Source: an uncultured Porphyromonas sp.
GTDB taxonomy: Bacteria > Bacteroidota > Bacteroidia > Bacteroidales > Porphyromonadaceae
NCBI GenBank assembly: GCA_900538385.1
Contig: UWSO01000034.1
Span: forward strand, 1 to 20,985
DNA: 20,985 bases
Direction of reading: 5' to 3'
In this document: piece after piece, positions 8,454 through 15,753 of the stretch
How positions within the stretch are numbered: the first letter of the stretch is position 1
Layout of the letters: each line of letters opens with the position of its first letter
Position numbers and translations under genes: made by a program
The notes under the pieces: generated by a model
What the model was told of the DNA's origin: nothing
Databases searched by the model: none
The model's input: the letters and a program-made list of their open reading frames with translations, nothing else

Positions 8454-8926
8454 AGTTCAGGTGCGGTGATCAGTATACCCCCATCGATGGGCAGCACACG
8501 GTAAGGCAGGAGCGGACTTTGGGCAGGTCCTTGGACAGGCGTCCCTCCGCCATATACGATGCTAAAGCGACTATGACACTTCGGGCAGACCGCCTCGAGC
8601 TTTTCATTGACCATCAGAGAGATCGTAGGGTCTAGCTCCTTAGGGCAGGCTAAGTCGTAGGCGTAGTAGTAATCGGCCATACCACTTCCTGCGAAGCCGT
8701 GAATGACCAGGATGCCTCCGAAGCCGATGGCTGAGGTTGCTGTCGAGGGCTTGGTGATGCATAGGTAACCACCGACGGGAGTGAGCGCACGCCCCTCGGC
8801 ACTGCCGAAGTATATCGGGTAGTGTATAGGACGCAGGGGCGTGGCGTACTGCACCTCGCCTTGACACCCCAGTAGTAGGAGCGTCATAAGCGATAAAAGC
8901 ATTATGCGGATACCCTTACCCTTCAT
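8450..8926 (-). CDS. Rieske-like lipoprotein with degenerate cluster motif
   Basis: 158 residues. A lipoprotein signal peptide ends in LLLLGC with Cys21 as the lipidation site, so the protein should be membrane-anchored in the periplasm or at the outer membrane. The C-terminal half resembles Bacteroidetes Rieske-fold proteins: DLACPKE (Cys94), then AVCPKCHSRF (Cys114, Cys117, His118), then a GGGTPVQGPAQSPLLPYRV stretch like the Rieske Pro loop. Normal Rieske sites are C-x-H and C-x2-H. Here residue 96 is Lys and residue 117 is Cys, so the two histidine ligands are missing or displaced. A three-Cys or Cys/His metal site, or a cluster-free fold, is possible. It starts 24 nt after the SRPBCC gene and overlaps the porin start by 4 nt. 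Function unknown. Confidence 0.75.
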   Translation of the reverse strand: MKGKGIRIMLLSLMTLLLLGCQGEVQYATPLRPIHYPIYFGSAEGRALTPVGGYLCITKPSTATSAIGFGGILVIHGFAGSGMADYYYAYDLACPKELDPTISLMVNEKLEAVCPKCHSRFSIVYGGGTPVQGPAQSPLLPYRVLPIDGGILITAPEL

Positions 8927-8950
8927 CCTTGGACTAGTTCTAGTGCTGGA

Positions 8951-9373
8951 CTATGCGTCATAGCGCAACTGCCCCAGCATATTGGCAATGTACTGCACCG
9001 CCTCCTCTAGGTGGGGCTGTACCATGCCAGCGACAAAGGGGTTGAGCTTAGCATCCAGCGAGACGACCAAGGTGCTACCCCCAGCCTCCTGAGGGGTGAG
9101 CCGTATGGAGATATTGGCGGGCATCATATCGTGCTCAATCTGATAGCGCACCTCCTCGGTGGGGATACGCTCAGAGACAACGAGTGTGAGGCCCGCAGAG
9201 AACTTCATCACCTGCGCCTGGATCTCGCAGCGATCGCTACTGAGCGAAGTAACTGTGACCTGCTTCTCCTCTAGGAGCTGGTGCAGCTCCTCTAGGTTTG
9301 TCAAGTCGCTGATCTTACGATAGATCGCCTCACAACTGTAAGTAGAGGCGGTGGGTTGGCTTTGTATCGTCAT
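8951..9373 (-). CDS. SRPBCC (START/polyketide-cyclase-like) fold protein
   Basis: About 140 residues, cytosolic, with no signal peptide. The pattern fits a small START-like helix-grip domain: an early helix (AIYRKISDLTNLEELHQLLEE), alternating beta strands (VTVTSLSSDRCEIQAQV, LTLVVSERI, STLVVSLDAKLN) and a long C-terminal helix (VQPHLEEAVQYIANMLGQL). Such domains bind hydrophobic ligands, but none can be named here. I prefer the ATG at 9371-9373. The frame can be extended to a TTG at 9385 (four residues more), which is less likely. It lies 34 nt after pyrE and 24 nt before the lipoprotein gene, so it is probably in the same transcript. Any link to pyrimidine synthesis is unproven. Confidence 0.72.
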   Translation of the reverse strand: MTIQSQPTASTYSCEAIYRKISDLTNLEELHQLLEEKQVTVTSLSSDRCEIQAQVMKFSAGLTLVVSERIPTEEVRYQIEHDMMPANISIRLTPQEAGGSTLVVSLDAKLNPFVAGMVQPHLEEAVQYIANMLGQLRYDA

Positions 9374-9407
9374 AGCAATGGGCAATGTGAGCTAAGGTGT
9401 CGTAAGG

Positions 9408-10064
9408 CTAGCGACCCCACTGGCTCGGGTTCTCACGCCACTGAGCGAGCATCTCTAGGTCACGCTCAGAGATGTAACCGGCAGAGACAGCTTGGCGAAT
9501 CACTTCGTTGTAGTCGGTCAGGGTGCGCATCTCCACGCCTGCCTTAGCAAAGAGCTCCTCGGCCTCAGCGAAGCCATGCGTATAGACCGCCATGAGGCCT
9601 TCGACCTGTGCGCCAGCTGCTTGCAGCGCCTCGACAGCCTTCATACTGCTACCGCCCGTAGAGATCAGATCCTCGATGACTACGACACGGGCTCCCTCGG
9701 GTAGATAACCTTCGATGAGGTTTTGCTTACCATGATCCTTAGCCGAGGAGCGTACATAGACGAAGGGCAGTCCCAGCTCGTCTGCCACCAAGGCACCCCA
9801 CGAGATAGCTCCCGTAGCAACGCCAGCCACCACCTCAGCATTAGGGTAGAGGTCGCTCACCTGGAGTGCAAAGGCTTGCTTGATATAGCTACGATGCTCG
9901 GGATAAGAGAGCGTCTTGCGGTTATCACAATAGATAGGACTAAGCCAACCAGAAGCCCAAGTAAAGGGCGCGTCTGGACGAAGCTCGACAGCCTGAATAG
10001 CTAGCAAACGATGAGCTACCGACTGTGCAATAGAGCGTATCAGATCTGAATCTTTTGAGGTCAT
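9408..10064 (-). CDS. pyrE: Orotate phosphoribosyltransferase
   Basis: 218 residues. It transfers the phosphoribosyl group from PRPP to orotate, making OMP in de novo UMP synthesis in the cytosol. The orotate-binding N-terminal part reads FTWASGWLSPIYCDNRKTLSYP. The flexible catalytic loop SSAKDHGKQNLIEG is at about 106-119, and the PRPP-binding motif VVVIEDLISTGGSS is at 127-140 with the acidic pair E131-D132. Length is normal for bacterial PyrE. The ATG at 10062-10064 lies 27 nt from a TAnnTTTG promoter element. It heads a four-gene minus-strand cluster with the SRPBCC protein, lipoprotein and porin. Confidence 0.95.
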   Translation of the reverse strand: MTSKDSDLIRSIAQSVAHRLLAIQAVELRPDAPFTWASGWLSPIYCDNRKTLSYPEHRSYIKQAFALQVSDLYPNAEVVAGVATGAISWGALVADELGLPFVYVRSSAKDHGKQNLIEGYLPEGARVVVIEDLISTGGSSMKAVEALQAAGAQVEGLMAVYTHGFAEAEELFAKAGVEMRTLTDYNEVIRQAVSAGYISERDLEMLAQWRENPSQWGR

Positions 10065-10091
10065 AAGAAGATAAGTATCTTAGATATGCCA

Positions 10092-10099
10092 CAAAGGTA
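10092..10099 (-). promoter_or_regulatory. Putative -7 promoter element for pyrE
   Basis: Minus-strand octamer TACCTTTG fits TAnnTTTG, 27 nt upstream of the pyrE ATG, which implies a short leader. No convincing -33 element is seen. Confidence 0.6.
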
Positions 10100-10159
10100 C
10101 GAAATAGAGCAATAAAGCGTACCCTATACTAGCACCGACGCTTCATAATCAGATTAAGC

Positions 10160-10181
10160 GCGACCATACATGTATGGTCGC
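10160..10181. repeat. Perfect 22-bp palindrome between the LuxR-type gene and pyrE
   Basis: GCGACCATACA is followed directly by its exact reverse complement TGTATGGTCGC. It lies about 30 nt past the LuxR-type gene's stop and 60 nt upstream of the pyrE -7 element. It could be a transcript-end hairpin without a T-tract, an operator or a REP-like element. The following bases GGGACGCA recall the 6267-6356 elements. Confidence 0.8.
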
Positions 10182-10211
10182 AAGACAAGGGACGCAGATC
10201 GTCGGTTAGCG

Positions 10212-10817
10212 TTAGATCCCCTTGGCCTCCTCCATGGAGATCAGATTGTTCATCAGAGCGTAGATTGTCAGGCCACTGGGCGAGTGAATGTCTAGCTTAG
10301 CGGCTATGTTGCGCCGGTGCGTCACGACCGTGTGCGGTGAGAGGTGCAGGGCGTCTGCTATCTCCTTATTGGTCAGACCTCGTGCCACCCAAGTGACCAC
10401 CTCACACTCTCGCTGAGAGAGAGGTGTCTGCTTCGAATCAGTGCTCTCCGCCTCCTCGACTTCAGGTTGCTCAGCCTCTTGTATCTGCTGTATCAAGCTC
10501 TGTGGTTCGACCGTCGGTAAGCAGACGAAGCTATAACCTTTATAGAGATCCTCTGGCAGCAAGTTGTGATTGATCGCGACGATGGTAGGCTCCTTGCCTG
10601 CGGTGAGTAGCTCGGCGTGATACTGTATCCCCGTCAGGAGCGGGTTGGCGATGATTATGTCTGGTGCTATGAATGTGATATGCTGCCTCAGCGCATCTAG
10701 ATCGAGTAGATCCACGCATAGCTGTACGGAAGAGTCGGGGAAGCCTCTACGTAGTGCTAGTTGCAAGCCATAAGCGAGGAGCTTGTGAGGCTCGATGATA
10801 AGTATCGTGTGTTGCAT
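10212..10817 (-). CDS. LuxR-type transcriptional regulator with degenerate receiver domain
   Basis: 201 residues. An N-terminal receiver-like domain (1-115) starts ILIIEPHKLLAYGL. A linker rich in Gln and Glu (about 108-130) follows, then a clear LuxR/GerE helix-turn-helix at 132-195 (LSQRECEVVTWVARGLTNKEIADALHLSPHTVVTHRRNI, quoted as a span). The receiver lacks the normal acidic pair (E9-P10) and has Asn58 where the phospho-accepting Asp should be (PDIIIANP). The usual conserved Lys is also not evident. It is therefore probably not controlled by standard phosphorylation. It starts 13 nt after the hemerythrin-like gene and should share its transcript. The family and neighbourhood recall the P. 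gingivalis LuxR-type regulator CdhR, but I cannot establish orthology from this sequence alone. Confidence 0.85.
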   Translation of the reverse strand: MQHTILIIEPHKLLAYGLQLALRRGFPDSSVQLCVDLLDLDALRQHITFIAPDIIIANPLLTGIQYHAELLTAGKEPTIVAINHNLLPEDLYKGYSFVCLPTVEPQSLIQQIQEAEQPEVEEAESTDSKQTPLSQRECEVVTWVARGLTNKEIADALHLSPHTVVTHRRNIAAKLDIHSPSGLTIYALMNNLISMEEAKGI

Positions 10818-10830
10818 CCGTTGGAGTCGT

Positions 10831-11553
10831 TTATGCGTGTCTGTTGCTAGCTTGGAGTGTCTCCTCGATCTGCTTGATAAGCGGCACGAAGAGACAGTCC
10901 TCGATATGGTTGTGCCACATCAGGTCGCTTTCGGTGGTAAAAAGCTCATGCAGGACATTCGTCAGCGCATAGTCTCCCATCGACTGGTAGTACTTGATCA
11001 AGATATTCTTGAGGTCGGTAATCTTCATCTCTATGTGATCATGTCTACTCTCGAACTCATCGATCGAGTAGTTCTTATCACAATCCCCCTTGAGCAGCCG
11101 ATGCACATAGGGGAAGAGCACCTCGTCCTCGTATCCCATGTGCTTGTGTACCTCCTCCACATATGCATCGTAGAAGCGGTGGATCAGGGCCGCCACTTCT
11201 GGCGAACCCTCCTCAACTGCAGTGAAAAGATTTCCTCGTAGATCTGGTAGCTTATAGTCCAGAAAGTAGTGATGCGATCGCTGCAGATAGGCTATCAATG
11301 ACTCCGCCGAGATCTCGTGTAGTAGCTCCCCTGGGATCGTGTCGGACTGCGTCGTCAGCATGTTGACGACAGCGAGGAGCGTATCCGTGTCGACGCCATT
11401 GGCTTGACATACCTCATCGACACTCTTATCGCCGAAGCCTAGTGGGATGCCAAAGCGGGTGATCACCATGAGCAGATCATAGTGCGTCAAGATCAACTTG
11501 CTCAGAGAGGTTTGAGCATTGAAGGGATGGTTGAGGAGGGTCGGGGGATTCAT
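10831..11553 (-). CDS. Hemerythrin-domain / RIC (YtfE/ScdA)-like di-iron protein
   Basis: 240 residues, cytosolic. An N-terminal helical domain (about 14-65) resembles the DUF542 part of RIC proteins but lacks the Cys-Cys motif (GFGDK at 39-43 instead). A hemerythrin-like four-helix bundle follows, with ligand candidates His94/His95, H138-xxx-E142, His171 and H214-xxx-E218. This layout, with two HxxxE motifs, matches the di-iron site of YtfE. RIC proteins are linked to repair of iron-sulfur centres after nitric oxide or oxidative damage, and some family members bind O2 or NO. The role here is inferred. The gene has its own TAnnTTTG promoter, and the LuxR-type regulator follows after 13 nt, so the pair probably forms a stress- or redox-responsive operon. 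Confidence 0.85.
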   Translation of the reverse strand: MNPPTLLNHPFNAQTSLSKLILTHYDLLMVITRFGIPLGFGDKSVDEVCQANGVDTDTLLAVVNMLTTQSDTIPGELLHEISAESLIAYLQRSHHYFLDYKLPDLRGNLFTAVEEGSPEVAALIHRFYDAYVEEVHKHMGYEDEVLFPYVHRLLKGDCDKNYSIDEFESRHDHIEMKITDLKNILIKYYQSMGDYALTNVLHELFTTESDLMWHNHIEDCLFVPLIKQIEETLQASNRHA

Positions 11554-11608
11554 AGACAGAGTGTTTTTTTGATTTTAGTGTGTCGCTGCGACTAATAGAT
11601 ACCGCAAG

Positions 11609-11640
11609 CAAAGATACAAATGATCTGTCGATTACTCAAT
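11609..11640 (-). promoter_or_regulatory. Promoter of the hemerythrin-LuxR operon
   Basis: On the minus strand ATTG (11637-11640) is followed after 20 nt by TATCTTTG (11609-11616), close to the Bacteroidetes TTTG-N19-TAnnTTTG pattern. The ATG is 55 nt downstream. This is the best two-box promoter match in the window. Confidence 0.68.
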
Positions 11641-11642
11641 AC

Positions 11643-11656
11643 CTACCTGTAGGTAG
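11643..11656. promoter_or_regulatory. Inverted repeat abutting the hemerythrin -33 box (possible operator)
   Basis: CTACCT-GT-AGGTAG is a perfect 6-bp dyad with a 2-nt centre. It starts 3 nt beyond the -33 box, a position suitable for an activator or repressor. No known regulator site is recognised. Confidence 0.4.
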
Positions 11657-11677
11657 CTGCAGACTACCCGTCTGAGT

Positions 11678-11730
11678 AAAAAACAACTATCGGAGACTGT
11701 CGCACGCAACAATCTCCGATAGTTATTTTT
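11678..11730 (-). terminator. Rho-independent terminator, usable in both directions
   Basis: A perfect 12-bp stem AACTATCGGAGA (11685-11696) / TCTCCGATAGTT (11713-11724) has a 16-nt loop. On the minus strand it is followed by GTTTTTT (11678-11684), suiting the end of the T9SS-protein transcript about 130 nt past its stop. On the plus strand it is followed by ATTTTTG. Confidence 0.8.
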
Positions 11731-11861
11731 GTGGGTAACCACAGGGCAAGATTGGAACCTTCTCCGTAGTTATCCTAAAGCAGGTCAACTATGATCTACC
11801 CAGTCAGTATGACTCGCAATCGAGATGACTAACGGATGGTGCTCATAGTCTTATATAGGCA

Positions 11862-13502
11862 TTAGTGCTTGACGACGAGTCGCTGTGTAGCGCCATCGGT
11901 GACTACTAGATAGGTGCCATCGCTCAGAGCGGTGAGATCGATCTGTAGGCTACCAGCATGGTCGGCACGTAGGCGGGTGATCAGCTGTCCATCTAGCGTG
12001 TAGAGAGCTACAGCAGTCTTAGGTGCTAGGCCTGTGACGGTAGCAATCTCTTTAGCAGGATTAGGATAGATAGAGAGCGTAGTCGTGGTGACTGCATCAA
12101 CACCAGTATGGTCGACAAACTCAGCAACGACCGTCACATCCTCAGTAACCGTAAAGGTCTTATCCTTGAGGATATCCTTACCGTTTGCCTTAAGCGACTT
12201 GAGCTCGCACTTGTCGTTGGCACCCTTAGCTACGACCGTGAGCTTGGTACCATCAGGTACAGCCTTTAGGTCTACATCCTCCTTGATAGAGATGGTTCCG
12301 TGTTCGCAAGGCTGCAGCGTGACAACATAGTTCTTCTGAAGCTTCTTGAAGACCACCTTGAGGTCGAGAGCCGCCTTAGCTTGATACTCGAGCTCCCCAA
12401 GCTTCTTAGGATCGCTAGGCGTGACATCCTTACCATTGGCGATCCAGCTTACGATCTCATAGCCGTCGTTAGCCTTTGCTGTAAAGGTGAGATAGTTCTC
12501 ATCACCAGAGAACTTGGCACCCGTCTCGAAGGGGACCTCTTCGTCCTTGTCACTGTCATAACGCGTTGCTGTAACCGTACCACCCTCGGCAGGATCAGCA
12601 GCAAAGGTCACCGTGTACTCCTCAGCAGGAGCTGTACTCTTGAATATAGCGACTACATTGAGATCTCCAGAAAGCTCCGTAGCGTACTGCCCTGGGTTGG
12701 CAAAATCCTCGGGAGCATCTATACCGTTGACCGTAAACTTCTCGAACTCATAACCTTCGTTTGCCTCAGCTTTGAAAGTGATATAAGAGCTTTCGGGGAG
12801 TGTCTCTCCAGAGACTAGAGATACCTCTTTCCCGTCCTTGAAGTAAGTTGCCTTGACGGTTCCGCCCTCTGCAGGATCAGCAGAGTATTTGACGGTGTGC
12901 CCTGCAGGTGCCGTCGATTTGAAGTTAGCCACGACTGTGTTTGGCTTGCCTCTCTCAACCTTGTAGGAGAACTTTGTCTTTCCAGCCTTCGTGCGCTCCC
13001 CATTGATGGTCCAGTCTACTATCTCAGCGTTCTCATTAGGCGTTGCTAGAAAGCGCACGTAAAAACCTTCGATTATCTTATCTTCGCTATTGACTACCAC
13101 ACCTTTACTATCCTTTGCAGTCACGGTACCAGGGCCATTTGCAGAGAAGGTGATAGGTAGCATTTCCAGCTCACGAAAGTGAGCCACGAAAGTGACGTCC
13201 TTTGTCACTACGTAACCTTTGATCTTGTCCGTCTGAAACTCCTCACTACGTACGCCATCTATCTCCCAGTAGTCAAATGCGTATTTGTTTTTATCACAGT
13301 AAGCATAGACCGAAATTTGGGTTCCGTCTTTTACGGCGGTCCCTGAAGCGATTTCATCATAGGTGTTGTAGTCCTTGACGGCCACATAATTCTTTTCACT
13401 AGCGGGCTCAGCGGAGAAGGTGACCGTGTGAGTCTCCTGACCATAGAGCCGTGGCACTGCTAGTGCCAAGAAGCAAAGTAGAATAGGTAATAGTCTTTTC
13501 AT
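11862..13502 (-). CDS. Secreted T9SS-sorted protein with five InlB-type repeats
   Basis: 546 residues. A signal peptide (MKRLLPILLCFLALAVPRLYG, cut near residue 21) is followed by five divergent InlB B-repeat-like modules at about 25-110, 115-195, 202-288, 295-386 and 391-463. Each has a pattern of TVTF-A-P--GGTV, a -GY-F--W-(I/V)NG core and a V-A-F end. Repeats 3 and 4 share STAPA and a near-identical SADPAEGGTVKAT / AADPAEGGTVTAT segment, suggesting recent duplication. The C-terminus (about 472-546) is a type A T9SS sorting domain beginning LSIYPNPAKEIATVTGL and ending TYLVVTDGATQRLVVKH. The protein should cross the outer membrane through T9SS and be released or surface-attached. No enzymatic domain is seen, so adhesion or a structural role is a guess. 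Transcription is monocistronic, with a terminator downstream. No TAnnTTTG is found upstream. Confidence 0.85.
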   Translation of the reverse strand: MKRLLPILLCFLALAVPRLYGQETHTVTFSAEPASEKNYVAVKDYNTYDEIASGTAVKDGTQISVYAYCDKNKYAFDYWEIDGVRSEEFQTDKIKGYVVTKDVTFVAHFRELEMLPITFSANGPGTVTAKDSKGVVVNSEDKIIEGFYVRFLATPNENAEIVDWTINGERTKAGKTKFSYKVERGKPNTVVANFKSTAPAGHTVKYSADPAEGGTVKATYFKDGKEVSLVSGETLPESSYITFKAEANEGYEFEKFTVNGIDAPEDFANPGQYATELSGDLNVVAIFKSTAPAEEYTVTFAADPAEGGTVTATRYDSDKDEEVPFETGAKFSGDENYLTFTAKANDGYEIVSWIANGKDVTPSDPKKLGELEYQAKAALDLKVVFKKLQKNYVVTLQPCEHGTISIKEDVDLKAVPDGTKLTVVAKGANDKCELKSLKANGKDILKDKTFTVTEDVTVVAEFVDHTGVDAVTTTTLSIYPNPAKEIATVTGLAPKTAVALYTLDGQLITRLRADHAGSLQIDLTALSDGTYLVVTDGATQRLVVKH

Positions 13503-13780
13503 AAGCTGTATTAGTGTATGTATTTATAGTGTCTGCAGTATAATATTGGGACATTGTCTTAGCTTATCTCTATGATCCTCGACCTCTTACCTCCTCTACG
13601 AAATTTACAGGATGTAGAGACTGCGGGAGGATGCGTAAGGAGACACTGACAACTGCCCTATACAAGTGCGAAATTAAGCATTCTCCTTCTAAAAAGCAAA
13701 CAGCACCCCACCAACTTTACGTCATCAGATGCAATTCCTCGGTAGGGAATTATCATTCTCCAGCGAGGAAAGAAAAATCT

Positions 13781-13892
13781 CTTCGGAGGAATTCAAAGAA
13801 ACTTCGGAAGAATCAAACGAAACTTCGGAAGAATCAAATCATAAGTCCGAAGAATTTTTTATTTCCCAGGGAGCTATTCGAAAATTCCTCCG
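13781..13892. repeat. Short tandem array with 21-bp units and an enclosing inverted repeat
   Basis: Units starting CTTCGGARGAATYCAAA lie at 13781, 13802 and 13823, each 21 nt. A decayed fourth unit, AGTCCGAAGAA, is at 13844-13854. CGGAGGAATT (13784-13793) is matched by its exact reverse complement AATTCCTCCG at 13883-13892, so the array could form the loop of a hairpin. The unit sequence differs from the 6087 array, but the unit length and intergenic placement are alike. Confidence 0.82.
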
Positions 13893-13968
13893 TGGAGATC
13901 TGAGATGACACGTAGTTCGCTGTCACCTGAAGTCTCGTATCGATATGGTCCGTTAATCTGATTCTGTG

Positions 13969-13976
13969 TACCTTTG
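13969..13976 (+). promoter_or_regulatory. Putative -7 promoter element for the transporter-lptB unit
   Basis: TACCTTTG fits TAnnTTTG. Transcription starting just downstream would give a leader of about 85 nt before the ATG at 14069, which argues against the upstream TTG start at 13985. Confidence 0.6.
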
Positions 13977-14068
13977 CGTAACCATTGGAGTGTCGTCGTC
14001 AGTGCGATGCGCTCCCATCTGTGCGGATCCTGAGGAGGGGTCTCACTTTATACTTTCTAGCTACATGT

Positions 14069-15745
14069 ATGGATAGTCTGCGAGCTTTTCTCAACGAACT
14101 CTTCGTCATACCATCGGTGCCTCAATCGATTATTGTGATTTCACTGGTCTCTCTGGTGGGGTTGCTCTTGGCTCGTATCCGTATAGCTCGTATCTCACTG
14201 GGGGTGACCTTCGTCTTCTTCGTCGGTATCCTACTCTCCTACTGGGGTATCACGCTAGAGGCGGGGACGCTAAACTTCGGGATGAACTTCGGGCTGATCC
14301 TCTTTATCTACGCCCTCGGTCTTCAGGTGGGACCCGCTTTCTTCCCCTCACTCAAGAAGGGCGGCATACGGGACAACCTTGACTCGCTCCTCATTGTGGT
14401 GGTCGATCTGGTACTCGTCGTGGGGCTCTTCTTCGTCTCCGAGCTACCCATCAGTCAGTGGGTAGGCATCCTATCGGGCGCTACAACCAATACGCCGGCA
14501 CTAGCTGCGGCTCAGAGTAGTTTGCCGAGCATCGGAGCTGAGGGGCAGAGCATGCTCGCGGAGATGGCTCTGGCGTGTGCGATCACCTACCCCTTTGGTG
14601 TGGTGGGGGTCATATTAGCCCTCTACGTACTAGCCCCCTTAGCGAAGAAACGTGCCAAGGGGCAGTCTGATGAGGAGGAGCGTGCAGCTTTCTTTAGCGA
14701 GTACGAAGTGATGAATATGGGGGTCGTCGGCAAGACGATCTCGGAGGTCTCACGAATCGCTGAGACCTCCTTTGTGATCAGTCGTATATGGCGTGACGGC
14801 AAGGCTCTGTCTCCCGACTCGACGACACAGCTACAAGAGGGCGATCGCCTGCTGATCGTTTCGGATGAGCGGGAGGTGCCTAGGCTAGAGCTATTCTTTG
14901 GCAAGAAAGTCGAGAAGGACTGGAACCGCTCCGACATTGACTGGGACAATGTGGACCAGAGTCTCGTCTCTAGGCGACTTGTCCTCACACGCAAGGAGTA
15001 CAACGGCGTGCGTCTCAGTGCCCTACACCTACGCAATGACTACGGGGTCAATGTGACGCGCATAGATCGTGCGGGTATCGAGCTGCTCACCTCACCCGAC
15101 CTGCACCTGCAGCTGGGAGACCGTATGACCGTGGTGGGAACTAAAGAGGCTACCGATGCAGTCGCAGCAAAAATCGGCAACGAGATCAAAGATTTGGATG
15201 CTCCCAACCTGCTGGGGCTTTTCATCGGTCTTTTCATCAGCGTTTTCGTCGGTATGATACCTTTCTATATCCCTGGTGTGAGCATGCCTATACGACTGGG
15301 GCTAGCTGGTGGCGGTATCATCATCGGCATCCTCATGGGAGCCTTCGGACCTCGTATGCATGTGACTACTTACATCACCAATAGTGCCAGTCTATTGGTA
15401 CGACAGCTGGGACTGATCCTTTACCTTGGCTGTCTGGGACTCTCGTCGGGCGCAGGCTTCTTTGACATCCTCTTTAGTACACGAGGTTTGGTATGGCTCG
15501 GCTATGGTGCCTTGCTGACGGTGCTGCCTATCCTGCTGGTCGGCTGGTATATGCTACGTCGCAAGCGGGACTACGCCACCATGTGTGGGGTGGTATGTGG
15601 CAGCATGGCGAACCCGATGGCTCTGGAGGTGGTCGGTGACAGACTCAAAGGAAGCAAGCACACGGTCGCCTATGCTACGGTCTACCCGCTGGGGATGTTC
15701 GTCCGTATCATCACCGCACAGCTACTTATCTTACTCTTTGTATAG
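14069..15745 (+). CDS. YidE/AspT-type transporter with two TrkA_C domains
   Basis: 558 residues from the ATG at 14069. The open frame reaches back to a TTG at 13985, but that sits right at the expected transcription start and adds 28 non-conserved residues. Two homologous membrane halves (each about five to six helices) flank a central cytosolic block of two TrkA_C/RCK_C domains: one around EYEVMNMGVVGKTISEV to FFGKKV, the second around RRLVLTRKEYNGVRL to VGTKEATDAV. The matching half-motifs GATTNTPALAAAQ and GSMANPMALEVVGD support the AspT/YidE/YbjL duplication fold. AspT is an aspartate:alanine exchanger, but most homologues have no proven substrate, so none is assigned. The inner membrane is the expected location. 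lptB begins 8 nt after the stop, so the two genes probably share a transcript. Confidence 0.87.
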   Translation: MDSLRAFLNELFVIPSVPQSIIVISLVSLVGLLLARIRIARISLGVTFVFFVGILLSYWGITLEAGTLNFGMNFGLILFIYALGLQVGPAFFPSLKKGGIRDNLDSLLIVVVDLVLVVGLFFVSELPISQWVGILSGATTNTPALAAAQSSLPSIGAEGQSMLAEMALACAITYPFGVVGVILALYVLAPLAKKRAKGQSDEEERAAFFSEYEVMNMGVVGKTISEVSRIAETSFVISRIWRDGKALSPDSTTQLQEGDRLLIVSDEREVPRLELFFGKKVEKDWNRSDIDWDNVDQSLVSRRLVLTRKEYNGVRLSALHLRNDYGVNVTRIDRAGIELLTSPDLHLQLGDRMTVVGTKEATDAVAAKIGNEIKDLDAPNLLGLFIGLFISVFVGMIPFYIPGVSMPIRLGLAGGGIIIGILMGAFGPRMHVTTYITNSASLLVRQLGLILYLGCLGLSSGAGFFDILFSTRGLVWLGYGALLTVLPILLVGWYMLRRKRDYATMCGVVCGSMANPMALEVVGDRLKGSKHTVAYATVYPLGMFVRIITAQLLILLFV

Positions 15746-15753
15746 CTTGACTT

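Larger units (their letters stand above)
11554..11861. other. 308-nt gene-free stretch upstream of the hemerythrin gene
   Basis: It contains the hemerythrin promoter (11609-11616 with a -33 ATTG at 11637-11640), an adjacent inverted repeat (11643-11656) and a bidirectional-looking terminator (11678-11730). From 11731 to 11861 I see nothing recognisable. Confidence 0.65.
13503..14068. other. 566-nt gene-free stretch between divergent genes
   Basis: It contains a 21-bp tandem array (13781-13860) enclosed by a 10-bp inverted repeat, and a TAnnTTTG element (13969-13976) for the transporter gene. A 90-codon frame at 13631-13903 is a Lys/Asn-rich translation of the array and is not accepted. No RNA gene is recognised. 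Confidence 0.65.

Noticed and set aside
13631..13903. 90-codon plus-strand frame before the transporter gene
   Set aside because: It is Lys/Asn-rich, built from the 21-bp array, and has no promoter or homology signal.
13985..14068. N-terminal extension of the transporter from a TTG start
   Set aside because: It begins within about 10 nt of the -7 element, adds non-conserved residues, and an ATG at 14069 begins the expected first helix.
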